A DNA stretch of 58,051 nucleotides. It comes from Methanoregula sp. PtaU1.Bin051. Lineage in GTDB: Archaea; Halobacteriota; Methanomicrobia; Methanomicrobiales; Methanospirillaceae. The notes beneath the pieces are model-generated. The model was not told the DNA's origin. It saw only the letters and a list, made by a program, of their open reading frames with translations, and made no database searches. The DNA lies in NCBI GenBank assembly GCA_002067895.1, contig MVRE01000023.1, forward strand, positions 1-58,051. The letters run 5' to 3'. Made by a program: the position numbers and the translations under genes. The first letter of the stretch is position 1; each line of letters opens with the position of its first letter. Shown here piece by piece: positions 42,548-51,543 of this stretch.

Positions 42548-43577
42548 AGGTACCCTCCATCCGGTTTACGGCTTTACTGATATGGTCTGCAATCTTGTCG
42601 AGCGGAATGACGCAATCAACTGCATCGTGAGTGATAGCTGACCTTGCCATCCCATAGACAAGACAGTCTTTTTCATCACAGATGACACTCGTCCCCCCGG
42701 CAGCCTTTACTGCCTTCGCACCTTCACCGGCATCATTACCCATGCCGCTTAAGATCACTGAAATAATATTCTTGCCGAATACCGGTGCAGCAGATTCGAA
42801 CGTCTTATCGACCGCCGGGCGGACGCCATGGAGTGTCGGGGCGGATGAATGGACGATCCTGCCAGTTATACATCCATCGGCAAGATAACGGGAAACGATC
42901 GTGTGGAAGCCTGCTTTTGACAGGTAAATCTTCCCCTTTTCAAGGATATCTCCGTTTTCCGTCTCCTTGACCGGCAGAGGACAGAGGCGGTTGAACCGGT
43001 CGGCAAGTGGTGCGGTAAATCCGACCGGCATGTGCTGGGTGATAATGACGGCCGCATTCAGGTCCTCAGGGAGCGTTGAAAGGAGCGTATCAAGCATCTG
43101 AGGTCCGCCGGCAGACGACCCGATAAGAACGAGGCGGTCCGCCGCTTTTTTCGGTGTAGCAGCGTGCTTGAACGGTTCCCTGATCTTAAACCTGATGAGG
43201 TGCTTGATCTTGCTTACGAGCTCGTCGCTGATTTCCCTGACCTGGGGAAGATTCTTGGGCTTTGGCATGAAGTCATCAGCACCCAGCCGGATAGCCTGCT
43301 GCGTCATTTCGGCACCTTCGGTTGTAAGCGTACTGAGCATCAGGATTCTGGGGCGGTTCCGCTGTCTCCCGATCTCCTTCAATACCTCAATCCCGTTCTT
43401 CTTGGGCATCTCGATATCAAGCGTAATCAGATCAGGTGCGAGTGTCTTGATCTTGTCGATGGCATCAATACCATCTGTTGCCGATCCAACGACCTCAATG
43501 GCCGGGTCTTTTGAGAGCATATCCCGTATCACGGTCCGCATGAAGACAGAGTCATCGACGATGAGAACGCGTGCCAT
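42540..43577 (-). CDS. cheB: Chemotaxis methylesterase CheB
   Basis: The 345-residue protein has an N-terminal receiver (D54 in ITLDIEMP) and a C-terminal methylesterase domain. The catalytic residues are Ser in LIGSSAGGPQ, His in TQHMPVG and Asp in SGMGNDAGEGA. It removes methyl groups from receptors when phosphorylated. I start at ATG 43577, the family start; the longer frame to 43706 is antisense overlap with cheY. It begins two bases after the cheY stop codon and its 3' end overlaps cheA by eight bases. Confidence 0.94.
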   Translation of the reverse strand: MARVLIVDDSVFMRTVIRDMLSKDPAIEVVGSATDGIDAIDKIKTLAPDLITLDIEMPKKNGIEVLKEIGRQRNRPRILMLSTLTTEGAEMTQQAIRLGADDFMPKPKNLPQVREISDELVSKIKHLIRFKIREPFKHAATPKKAADRLVLIGSSAGGPQMLDTLLSTLPEDLNAAVIITQHMPVGFTAPLADRFNRLCPLPVKETENGDILEKGKIYLSKAGFHTIVSRYLADGCITGRIVHSSAPTLHGVRPAVDKTFESAAPVFGKNIISVILSGMGNDAGEGAKAVKAAGGTSVICDEKDCLVYGMARSAITHDAVDCVIPLDKIADHISKAVNRMEGTCV

Positions 43578-43579
43578 GG

Positions 43580-43942
43580 TTATGTTGCAAGCACATTTTT
43601 TACTTCTTCGAGAACTTTTGGTGCCTGGAATGGCTTTACGATATAACCTTTTGCACCTGTCTTGATTGCGAGCTTGACCATCTGTTCCTGGCCAACGGCA
43701 GTGCACATCACGACGCGTGCGGCAGGATCGAGTGCTTTGATGCTTTTTAATGCTTCGATCCCGTTCATCTTCGGCATAACGACATCCATCGTGACAAGGT
43801 CAGGCTTGAGCTCCTTGTATTTTTCGACAGCTTCTGTACCATCCCCGGCTTCGCCGATGATTGTATGGCCTCCGGAGAACAGGATATTTTTAAGAAGAGT
43901 TCTCATGAACAGGGTATCATCTACAATCAGGATCTTCCCCAT
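43580..43942 (-). CDS. cheY: Chemotaxis response regulator CheY
   Basis: The 120-residue protein is a single receiver domain with the acidic pair near residues 8-9, the phospho-acceptor D53 (VTMDVVMP), Thr in MCTAVG and Lys in IVKPFQ. In archaea it binds ArlCDE through CheF to change archaellum rotation. A TATA-like CTTTATAAGG lies about 30 bases upstream on this strand, so cheY probably heads a separate che transcript from the arl operon. Confidence 0.94.
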   Translation of the reverse strand: MGKILIVDDTLFMRTLLKNILFSGGHTIIGEAGDGTEAVEKYKELKPDLVTMDVVMPKMNGIEALKSIKALDPAARVVMCTAVGQEQMVKLAIKTGAKGYIVKPFQAPKVLEEVKNVLAT

Positions 43943-43959
43943 GGGGCATCAGGCATAGG

Positions 43960-43980
43960 TTGGATTTTTCCTTATAAAGA
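43960..43980 (-). promoter_or_regulatory. Likely promoter of the che transcript
   Basis: On the minus strand the 97-base cheF-cheY gap holds CTTTATAAGGAAAAA, a good TATA element about 27 bases before the cheY ATG. It suggests a near-leaderless start for cheYBACD. Confidence 0.55.
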
Positions 43981-44039
43981 CTTGCTGGCATGTCAGGCGA
44001 AAGAAATGCATGTCTATGCTATTTGAATTAAGAAAAGTG

Positions 44040-44849
44040 TTATTTGACCTGGCTCTTTGTTGCGTCCGAGATATACCGTACCCCCTTCGTAGTGAGCTGG
44101 ATCTCGCGCCTTACAGCAACGACTTCGCCGAGCTGGAGGTTCAAGATCCTGTCGTAAATCGCATCAAGTTCCTTATGAGGGATGTTCAGCATGTTCTCGA
44201 TCGCATGCGAGTCCATCCCGGAATAGACAAGCATTGCCACTTGCTGGCCGACAGCATCCAGCTCATTGCCCTTCATATCCATACCTTTCGTGGCATCTTT
44301 TAAGAAGTTGAAGAGCACCTGAAGGGTCGAGATCGGGCAGAGTACCTGGCTCGACACGACCTCCCCTGCATCGACATGGTCGATACATATGATATCGGTT
44401 GGTTTTCCCTGTACCTCCGTCTTGGTCAGTTCGATAGCTGCAGCGTCCATCAGGGGTACGCAGACCTGTTTTGCGGGAGAGACAAACCAGATGCCCGTGC
44501 GCACGACAACGATACTGCCTTTTTCCCATGGAGCTCCCTGGATGAGGACACCGCCTCTGATAGCCGGTGACTTGAAGTAGGCGGCGAGACGGTAGGCATT
44601 GCAGGAATTCAGGATTAGTTTCTTTAAAATCTCAAGAACTTTGTCGACAGATTTTACCTTGACAACACCCTCGGCCTGGGTCTTGAACGTGATGATAAGG
44701 GTATTCTTCCGTTCTGCAAGATCGACAACGGTTTTATACAGGATCTCCTGGTTGACAGGGTCGGGAAGGACAATCCTGTCCTCTGCAATTCCCAGCTTAA
44801 TGACGACCCATGCCTTGTTATGTTCGACCTTTGCCGGTACCTCTTTCAT
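44040..44849 (-). CDS. cheF: Archaeal taxis protein CheF
   Basis: The 269-residue protein matches CheF (DUF439), the archaea-specific adaptor between the chemotaxis system and the archaellum motor. It includes WVVIKLGIAEDRIVLPD, GVLIQGAPWEKGSIVVVRTG (in part), VCVPLMDAAAIELTKTEVQG and a winged-helix-like C-terminus (HAIENMLNIPHKELDAIYDR). GTGAGGG lies just upstream of its ATG. It sits between the arl and che blocks. Confidence 0.9.
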   Translation of the reverse strand: MKEVPAKVEHNKAWVVIKLGIAEDRIVLPDPVNQEILYKTVVDLAERKNTLIITFKTQAEGVVKVKSVDKVLEILKKLILNSCNAYRLAAYFKSPAIRGGVLIQGAPWEKGSIVVVRTGIWFVSPAKQVCVPLMDAAAIELTKTEVQGKPTDIICIDHVDAGEVVSSQVLCPISTLQVLFNFLKDATKGMDMKGNELDAVGQQVAMLVYSGMDSHAIENMLNIPHKELDAIYDRILNLQLGEVVAVRREIQLTTKGVRYISDATKSQVK

Positions 44850-44920
44850 AGTCCCTCACAATGTTTTTGTTGTAAAATCTGTTGTTTATAAATAATCTGT
44901 GTCAACGGGCTATATCTGTA

Positions 44921-46249
44921 TTACTTGGGGGGAGACTTCTTCCCGGCAGCAGAGGTCCGCCGTTTTTTCTGTTTCTCTGTCGCTGCATTCAGTGTCTTAT
45001 GAAGTTCGGTCAGTTCCGTCTCGATCTCTGTTCCCGGCGCACGGAAATCCTTGAGGTCACGCAGGAGACTTAAGTCCTTCTCTTTCTTTACTGTCTTGAT
45101 GCTGGCAGCAAGTGAGCTGAGCATATCGTCGTCGCCACCGGATGCTGCGGCAAATGCGGCCATCTCCTGCTGTTCGGATCGGCCTGTATCTATTGATGAT
45201 GCCGGGATCGGAGCTGCTTCTTTGGGCAACGAAACATTGGGAGCTTCTGCAGCAGCAGGGGCGGGTGCCTGAGGAGCAGAGGCTGTGTCCTCCATATCTT
45301 CGTCCTCATCCAGCTCGACAGAATCAAGGCTGATGCTGTCCAGATCCCCAAGATCCCCTTCAGACGAAGAATCAAGGCCTTCGAGTGAAGGAAGATCGCC
45401 CCCAAGATCCTCTCCGCTTGCCTTCAGGATATCATCGGCAGCGGCAGAGATATCATCGAGAGAAGCCGTTTCACCCGGTTCTCCTGAAGGAGTACCAGCT
45501 TCTCCAGCCTGATCCATGAGTGCACCTCCTGCAGGTTCCCCGCCTTCTTCCAGAGATGCTTTTGTAGCGGTCTCATCATCATCAAGACCATCGAGCAACC
45601 CGGCATCAAATTCTTCACCCGAAAGAGACAGGAATGGATCTTCTTCACCAGGGGTTATGGATGGTGCTGTACCGGCTGCAGCCCCTCCGGATGATGCGGA
45701 CGGAGCCTGGCCAGGGGAGGTCATTTTTGGGGTTGCATGTGCTTCCACCTTTCCGCTGACTGCCAGATCGAGCATATTATCGATCTTCTTCAGCTTGTCC
45801 GGATCAGCTTTTTTCCGTGTTGCGAGGAGGGTGCCCAGCGATTTTAAGGATGAGATGAAGGAGTCGGCATGGAGAGAAAGCCCGGACTTCTTGCCGGCAG
45901 CCGGTTTCGGTGCTGCCGGGGAGGGCTTTGCACTTTTCCGTGCAAACAGGGAGCTGAAACTGAATCCGCCGGCTTTTTTTGGGGACGGGGGCTGGCCGGG
46001 GGGTGTCTTTGCTGCAGGTTTCTTCGCGCCGGCGCCAGCCGGCGTTTTTTCCTTCTCTCTTTTTTTAAAGATGGTTCCAACAGATTTCAGATCGGATAGA
46101 GTAATTGCCCCTAGCAGGATTAAGAGAACGATGCCGACAGCTACGATTGCGGGAATGATTATGAGAAGTGGAAGGTCGAAGAAGATCAGGACAGATCCCG
46201 CAGTAACAATGGTACCGAAAATCAGGATCCTGCGTACACGTTCGTTCAT
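44921..46249 (-). CDS. Uncharacterised acidic membrane-anchored protein of the archaellum operon
   Basis: The 442-residue protein has two transmembrane segments at its N-terminus (about residues 8-25 and 28-48), then a long low-complexity, probably disordered region. This runs from a Lys/Pro/Ala-rich part (KKPAAKTPPGQPPSP) to a strongly acidic Ser/Asp/Glu/Leu part (DLGDLDSISLDSVELDEDED). The end is helical (DLSLLRDLKDFRAPGTEIET, then ELTELHKTLNAA). It is encoded between arlJ (13 bases) and cheF, so it is likely part of the motor or its positioning. I do not recognise it. The cytoplasmic location of the tail is inferred from positive residues after the second segment. Confidence 0.7.
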   Translation of the reverse strand: MNERVRRILIFGTIVTAGSVLIFFDLPLLIIIPAIVAVGIVLLILLGAITLSDLKSVGTIFKKREKEKTPAGAGAKKPAAKTPPGQPPSPKKAGGFSFSSLFARKSAKPSPAAPKPAAGKKSGLSLHADSFISSLKSLGTLLATRKKADPDKLKKIDNMLDLAVSGKVEAHATPKMTSPGQAPSASSGGAAAGTAPSITPGEEDPFLSLSGEEFDAGLLDGLDDDETATKASLEEGGEPAGGALMDQAGEAGTPSGEPGETASLDDISAAADDILKASGEDLGGDLPSLEGLDSSSEGDLGDLDSISLDSVELDEDEDMEDTASAPQAPAPAAAEAPNVSLPKEAAPIPASSIDTGRSEQQEMAAFAAASGGDDDMLSSLAASIKTVKKEKDLSLLRDLKDFRAPGTEIETELTELHKTLNAATEKQKKRRTSAAGKKSPPK

Positions 46250-46262
46250 GAGATCTTCCTTC

Positions 46263-47888
46263 TCACCTGCCAGACATGTTTGTCAGAGCCTCGGGGTTGA
46301 AGAATATACCGACAATCATAGGCGTTACCACCATAACCAACCCAGTCAGTATACAGAATATTGCTGCGTAGAAGTAATACATATACCGATCGCCACCCCC
46401 CACAATCTTTGCAGCCAGAATATTGGAGATCGTGATGATAGTAAGAATGACTGCGACATAGATCCCCATCTCTTTTTCCGGGAAATTGGTAAACATGCCC
46501 ATTCCCGCACCAAGGGTACCGCTCGCTGTCACACCACCGGCACCGGAAGCCGACGAAGCACCGGCCGCCGCAGTTGTTTCCTGGAAATGCTGCATCATGG
46601 TACCGACTGAAGTGGTCAGGGTAACCATGATACGGTAGAGGGCAACAAAGATGGCAGCCATGACCACGTGCATTGGGATCATCAAAAGGATAAACCCGCG
46701 GGCGATCATGTCTTTTTTATCCCGGAGGAGCACCATTTCGAGCATGGAAGACCCGACCGTTTTCCCGATCGGTTCAGGGGGTCCGCCAAGCTGGACTGTG
46801 TCGAGGTAAATATTGAGATACATATTGATCAGGTTACTTCCCGATTCGCCGATGAACCGGTCCCATGTCGGCCGTACCTCAAGACCAAGGTTCATCTTGG
46901 AATAGACCGAGTTTAAGAGATCTTCAAGAGCCATGAACGACTTCCTGTCGATCGCTCCAAGAGCATGGACGGCTGTTGCGCTCTGTCCCCCCATGATCGA
47001 GCCGAAGCTCCGGATGAACGTGGCAAAATCATTGTCCCGGAGCGTGATGTTATGGTCGTCGATAAACCCGATGATGCCAAGCGGGGCAAGGAATATGCCG
47101 ATCATAAGGTAAATGAGCCCGACCGGTACGCCCAGTACTAGTATCACCAGACCAATCACTACCGTGATTGGTAAGATGACACGTTCCATTGTACGGATTG
47201 TAATCTGTTCCTTGGAAGCCCGTTCAGTAAGACCATGAGTCTTAGGATCGCCGGGGACAGACTGATACATAAGGATAACGCCGAACGCGCAGATGGCAAG
47301 GATGATCCCATATGACATGTTCAGGGTCCCTTCCATGCCGGTCGGAGAATAGATCGCGATTGAGATCATGATGGTGACTGCAATCACGGTTCCCGACAGC
47401 AGCATCGCAACATAGGCATCACCCCATTTCTTGACAAGCTCGCAACCCTGCTCGTACTGGCTCCGGTATACGCTCCGGATGGTGTTCAGTTCCTGGGAAA
47501 GAAATTCATCATCCGGAACATTGGACTCGATTGCATTGGCATATCTCATAAGCATATTCTGGAGTGTAGGATTGGTGGTCCGTTCTGCGACAATGCTTAA
47601 GGACTCCGAGTAACTGAAACTCCATTTCTTGACAAATGTATCGACTTTTGCGATGTACTTTGAGCTGATGTACTCCTCTCTCTGAGACGCAAACGCGAAG
47701 ATCTCGGGGCGAGTGGCATTCGCCATCGACATCGACGCCATATAAGTCATCATGAACAGGATGTCGGCGCCCATCTTCTTATTCTCGGCAATCAAGGCAA
47801 GTTTTTGTTTGAGTGAAGCGATACTGGATTCAAAAGGAAGTTGGCCGCCCGATGATGCCCTGATCTTGTCCTTGACAGATTCAAACAT
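46263..47888 (-). CDS. arlJ: Archaellum membrane platform protein ArlJ (FlaJ)
   Basis: The 541-residue protein has the two T2SF-type cytoplasmic domains and about eight transmembrane segments typical of ArlJ (MFESVKDKIRASSGG; EYISSKYIAKVDTFVKKWSF; GQSATAVHALGAI). It forms the membrane platform on which ArlI acts. It starts three bases after the arlI stop. A Gly/Ala/Ser linker (about residues 440-465) interrupts the last membrane part and is longer than usual. Confidence 0.94.
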   Translation of the reverse strand: MFESVKDKIRASSGGQLPFESSIASLKQKLALIAENKKMGADILFMMTYMASMSMANATRPEIFAFASQREEYISSKYIAKVDTFVKKWSFSYSESLSIVAERTTNPTLQNMLMRYANAIESNVPDDEFLSQELNTIRSVYRSQYEQGCELVKKWGDAYVAMLLSGTVIAVTIMISIAIYSPTGMEGTLNMSYGIILAICAFGVILMYQSVPGDPKTHGLTERASKEQITIRTMERVILPITVVIGLVILVLGVPVGLIYLMIGIFLAPLGIIGFIDDHNITLRDNDFATFIRSFGSIMGGQSATAVHALGAIDRKSFMALEDLLNSVYSKMNLGLEVRPTWDRFIGESGSNLINMYLNIYLDTVQLGGPPEPIGKTVGSSMLEMVLLRDKKDMIARGFILLMIPMHVVMAAIFVALYRIMVTLTTSVGTMMQHFQETTAAAGASSASGAGGVTASGTLGAGMGMFTNFPEKEMGIYVAVILTIITISNILAAKIVGGGDRYMYYFYAAIFCILTGLVMVVTPMIVGIFFNPEALTNMSGR

Positions 47889-47891
47889 GGA

Positions 47892-49760
47892 TCAGGCACC
47901 GATTGTAAGCAGGCCCTGTTTCTTGATCTTGGTGATCATATGGAAAAGATCCCAGAATTTTACATAGCCGGCCTTGTGGAGTCGTTCGAGGATCTTCGCC
48001 CGTTTATCGACTTCGTCGTAGATTTCAGCCTTTCTCGCATCGGGAATCCCCAGCATCGTCGCAATCTTATTCTCAAGCAGGTAGGAACTTCCCTTGCCGG
48101 TCCAGACAAAGGTGTCTGAGACCGGCTCCCATATAAACATCCCGACAAATGTGAATCCGCCGGTCTCGGGATTGTACCCGACAAGTTCGTTCAGACTGAT
48201 CATCCGACGGACGGTCTGCCCGTCAGGGCGTTTTACAGCACTCTGGATAAGGACAAGGTTTAAGTTATCGACATAGGTCTTAGGAATATTGATGGGGTCA
48301 CCGCAGAGACGCTGGATCAGCTTCTCGACAGATGCTGCGTGGAAGGTACTCATAACAGGGTGACCTGTCTGCATCGCACCGAATGCGACAGCTCCTTCGA
48401 CACCACGGATTTCGCCAACAAGGATCTGGTTCGGGCGCTGACGGAGGGCAGCCTTAAGCAGATCGAACATCGTCACTTCACCGCCAGCGCCCGTGCCCTC
48501 ACCCTTCCCCTTTGCAAGTGCAACTTCACGAACCCAGTTCCGGTGGGGGATGTTCAGCTCCGGCGTATCTTCGATAGTGACGATCTTATTCTCCGGGGGA
48601 ATGAAAGTAGTTAATGCATTCAGCGTTGTTGTCTTGCCGCTTGCCGTTTCACCGGAGACGAACATTGACATCCCATACTCGATACAGATCCAAAGATAAG
48701 CAGCGACCGTATAATCAAGACCCCCGCTCTCGATGATATTCATGACAGAGAGGGGAATCTCGTTCACCTTACGGATCGTAAAATTGCTGCCGTGCCGTGA
48801 GACGTCTGTCCCGTACACGATGTTGATACGGGAACCATCAGGGAGTGTTGCATCGACAAGCGGGCTCCGGTACGTGATGGGGCGCTTGATCTTCTCTGCC
48901 AGTTTGACGACAAACTCGTCGAGCTCTTTCGAGACTTTGAACTCGATGACCGATTTTAAGCCTTTGAAGATCTTGTGCTCAATGAAGATCGGCCCGACGC
49001 CGTCACAGGAAATATCCTCGATATAGGAATCGGAGAGGAACGGTTTTAATGCTCCCATGTCAATTTTGTCCCTGATTAAGAGGTATTCGATCGCCCGGAA
49101 TTCCTCCGGTGTAAGGATCACCCTGCCGTCCGGGGTCACAGGTACATTGATCGAAGACCGGCGTTTCTTCATCTTTTTCTGGGCGGTAAAGTCGGTTTTT
49201 AAAAATGTCGTAAGCTTTGATTTTACATCCTGCTCCTCCTTATCGCCACCGGTCAGCTGTTTGAGGTCCATGTTCTTGGGTTTGACAACAGCGATGGTGG
49301 AGAACATCTTTTTTAGGACATCCGCCCGTTCCTGGTCGGTCCTCGGATCGTTCTCCAGCCCGTCGATAAGATCGATCAGTTTTCCCTCGATTACGGGCAT
49401 GAGGTCATAGACACTGTGCAGGAACGAGGGTTCGATAGGGATGTAAAAATTCCGCACATCGTCCGGGTCCGGGAGGATGTGGACAAAAGTAGTCTCATTG
49501 ACCGGATAGATCAGGTTCCATGTCTTCATCGAACGCAGGTCTTTTTTCAGCTCCGAGAGGAAAAGGGGAATACCATAGGTATTGACAGGAAATGTATGGA
49601 GGTACTCCAGGAGATGGGGGCTTGTCTTTACGTACTCCTTTGCATTCTCGGGCAGCATCTTGTAAAGCGTTGAAGATTCGATATCGCCATAGATATCAAT
49701 GGAGTCATCGAGCTTCTCCGGTTTAAAAGGGAGGTTGATGGCAACGGATAGGGTGCCCAT
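47892..49760 (-). CDS. arlI: Archaellum motor ATPase ArlI (FlaI)
   Basis: The 622-residue protein is a type II/IV secretion-superfamily ATPase. The Walker A sequence is GETASGKTTTLNAL, then IEDTPELNIPHRNWVRE (Asp box), Walker B QILVGEIRGVEGAVAFGAMQ (in part) and the His box TGHPVMSTFHA. An extended N-terminal domain of about 250 residues is present. It powers filament assembly and rotation together with ArlH and ArlJ. It lies three bases after arlH. Confidence 0.95.
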   Translation of the reverse strand: MGTLSVAINLPFKPEKLDDSIDIYGDIESSTLYKMLPENAKEYVKTSPHLLEYLHTFPVNTYGIPLFLSELKKDLRSMKTWNLIYPVNETTFVHILPDPDDVRNFYIPIEPSFLHSVYDLMPVIEGKLIDLIDGLENDPRTDQERADVLKKMFSTIAVVKPKNMDLKQLTGGDKEEQDVKSKLTTFLKTDFTAQKKMKKRRSSINVPVTPDGRVILTPEEFRAIEYLLIRDKIDMGALKPFLSDSYIEDISCDGVGPIFIEHKIFKGLKSVIEFKVSKELDEFVVKLAEKIKRPITYRSPLVDATLPDGSRINIVYGTDVSRHGSNFTIRKVNEIPLSVMNIIESGGLDYTVAAYLWICIEYGMSMFVSGETASGKTTTLNALTTFIPPENKIVTIEDTPELNIPHRNWVREVALAKGKGEGTGAGGEVTMFDLLKAALRQRPNQILVGEIRGVEGAVAFGAMQTGHPVMSTFHAASVEKLIQRLCGDPINIPKTYVDNLNLVLIQSAVKRPDGQTVRRMISLNELVGYNPETGGFTFVGMFIWEPVSDTFVWTGKGSSYLLENKIATMLGIPDARKAEIYDEVDKRAKILERLHKAGYVKFWDLFHMITKIKKQGLLTIGA

Positions 49761-49762
49761 GA

Positions 49763-50494
49763 TCAGACCTTGGCAAAGCTCATCGGGATGATCTTCATGC
49801 CATACCCGGGGTGGACCTCAAAGCTGACAAGGTTACCTGTCGTCTTATGTGCTCCGCGGACTTTGATAACTTCCATCACCATGATATACTTGTCCCCCAT
49901 GATCGCCTTCTTCATGTTAAGGTGTGCATCACAGATCGACCGGATACGGACAAGTGTGTCCTCTTCGAACGCATAGGTGTGGAGCGTAATCAGGATAGTC
50001 TTGCCATGGTCGACGAGCGACTTGCAATTGGTGAAGAACGTGAGGATGGAGTCGGATTCAGCATATTCCGTGAAGAGCGTTAAGGAATCGATCACAGCGA
50101 CCTGGGCCTTGCTCTCCTGTATCTTGTTGATGACCCGCTGCAGGATACCCTGCATCTCATCTTTTGACCATTCGAACCCGACAACATGAAGCGGGAATAC
50201 TTTGAGGTATCCCCAGGCAAAGTAATCTGATATATCAAGGCTCATGGACTCCATCTGCTTGATGAAACTCTTTGTCGTGCTCTCTGTGGTGTAAAGGTCT
50301 ACCGAGAGCCCCTGCTTCATCGCCCCCCACATGATCTGCTGGGTGAGCACGCTCTTTCCGGTATCGTTCTCGCCCTCGATAAGGGTCAGTGACTGGAGTG
50401 GAAGGCCATCGGCGATTTTCTTATCTAATTCAGAATTACCTGTAGAAACGATTTGTTTGTCATCGCCACCCATCAGATCAGCAATGCTGGCCAT
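49763..50494 (-). CDS. arlH: Archaellum regulator ATPase-like ArlH (FlaH)
   Basis: The 243-residue protein is a KaiC/RecA-fold protein. The Walker A is GENDTGKSVLTQQ (residues about 40-47), and Walker B is VAVIDSLTLF with an altered catalytic glutamate, as in ArlH, which binds ATP but hydrolyses it poorly. It stabilises the motor with ArlI. It has GTGAG upstream. Confidence 0.94.
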   Translation of the reverse strand: MASIADLMGGDDKQIVSTGNSELDKKIADGLPLQSLTLIEGENDTGKSVLTQQIMWGAMKQGLSVDLYTTESTTKSFIKQMESMSLDISDYFAWGYLKVFPLHVVGFEWSKDEMQGILQRVINKIQESKAQVAVIDSLTLFTEYAESDSILTFFTNCKSLVDHGKTILITLHTYAFEEDTLVRIRSICDAHLNMKKAIMGDKYIMVMEVIKVRGAHKTTGNLVSFEVHPGYGMKIIPMSFAKV

Positions 50495-50502
50495 ACGTCA
50501 AC

Positions 50503-51030
50503 TCACCGGATACTCACTGTATATGAAGAAGTTACACCATTCGGGGTGCTGACACTGGTAAAAGATCCTGAAACAGGCGGATTTACCAAGAAGCTGTCAA
50601 TATGGACCCACATCATCTCTCCGGGGTCGAGCATATCGGGATGGATCACCTCATTTGTGAGTCCGTCCGTTAATGTGATTTTGGAATATGTCCAGGTTTT
50701 TGCGGCCTCGGTACCCGTTGTCTCATCGTAAGAATACTTGGCCGGATTACTTCCGGGAATAGTAAGAAAAACATCCATATGTTCAAAGTCACTTATCGGT
50801 TCGTTTCCGGTATTTGTAATATTCAAATAGATATTTGTTGAACCTGTCTGATACTCGATATCTGAAATGTTGATGGCTGTCCGCATTCTTGCCTCATTTT
50901 GCTGCGTAACCTCTTTCTGGGTATTTATAATCTGATCGGCCGTCGACAAGGTGCTGCCTACAACAAGATATGCAACAATAATCAGCATCAGGATGCCAAT
51001 TGCTGCTCCTATCATTTCGCCAACAGCCAA
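50503..51030 (-). CDS. arlF: Archaellum stator/periplasmic protein ArlF (FlaF)
   Basis: The 175-residue protein has one N-terminal transmembrane helix (AAIGILMLIIVAYLVVGSTL) and a beta-sandwich domain (IYLNITNTGNEPISDFEHMD). It fits ArlF, which anchors the motor to the S-layer. The start codon is TTG with GGTGAT upstream. Assignment between ArlF and ArlG was made by sequence style and position, as both share a fold. Confidence 0.75.
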   Translation of the reverse strand: MAVGEMIGAAIGILMLIIVAYLVVGSTLSTADQIINTQKEVTQQNEARMRTAINISDIEYQTGSTNIYLNITNTGNEPISDFEHMDVFLTIPGSNPAKYSYDETTGTEAAKTWTYSKITLTDGLTNEVIHPDMLDPGEMMWVHIDSFLVNPPVSGSFTSVSTPNGVTSSYTVSIR

Positions 51031-51039
51031 TTTATCACC

Positions 51040-51540
51040 TTAAACGATAGTGAATTCGACAGATCGGTATACTCCATTGGGTAGTACAAACTGGAAATAC
51101 GCCAGCTCACCTGCAGCGTCCAATACATCGTTACGCGCAGTAATCTCGATTGTTTCACCGGTATCCCAGAGATTATTGCTGTTTTGATCATCGAGCTGGA
51201 AAGTCCACTTTTGATTGGTAGTTGTCGGATCACCGAGAGCTGCCCTGGCAAAATTCCCGGACGATCCGATAAAAACATCCGCTCCGTTTTGTATCTCGGA
51301 AATTCCTACGGGATTTGAACCTATATTTTTTATCCAGACTTTCACCAAGTGGGTTGTACTGGATCCATAAGTGTTTACAATCTTAAAGTCCGTTCTCATC
51401 CGCGTATCGGTTTCGTGCGCCGAGGAAGAGAACGTGCTGGCAGTGCTCCAGACAATCGGGTAGACCGCATTTATCAGGATACCTGCTGCTACGACTGCTG
51501 TTATGATAAACAATGCAGATACAAACGTATCGGCAGACAT
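51040..51540 (-). CDS. arlG: Archaellum stator protein ArlG (FlaG)
   Basis: The 166-residue protein has an N-terminal transmembrane helix (FVSALFIITAVVAAGILINA) and a beta-rich outer domain (LVKVWIKNIGSNPVGISEIQ; GADVFIG) with the strand pattern of ArlG. Together with ArlF it forms the S-layer-bound stator. It begins three bases after the stop codon of arlCDE. Confidence 0.78.
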   Translation of the reverse strand: MSADTFVSALFIITAVVAAGILINAVYPIVWSTASTFSSSAHETDTRMRTDFKIVNTYGSSTTHLVKVWIKNIGSNPVGISEIQNGADVFIGSSGNFARAALGDPTTTNQKWTFQLDDQNSNNLWDTGETIEITARNDVLDAAGELAYFQFVLPNGVYRSVEFTIV

Positions 51541-51543
51541 TGG

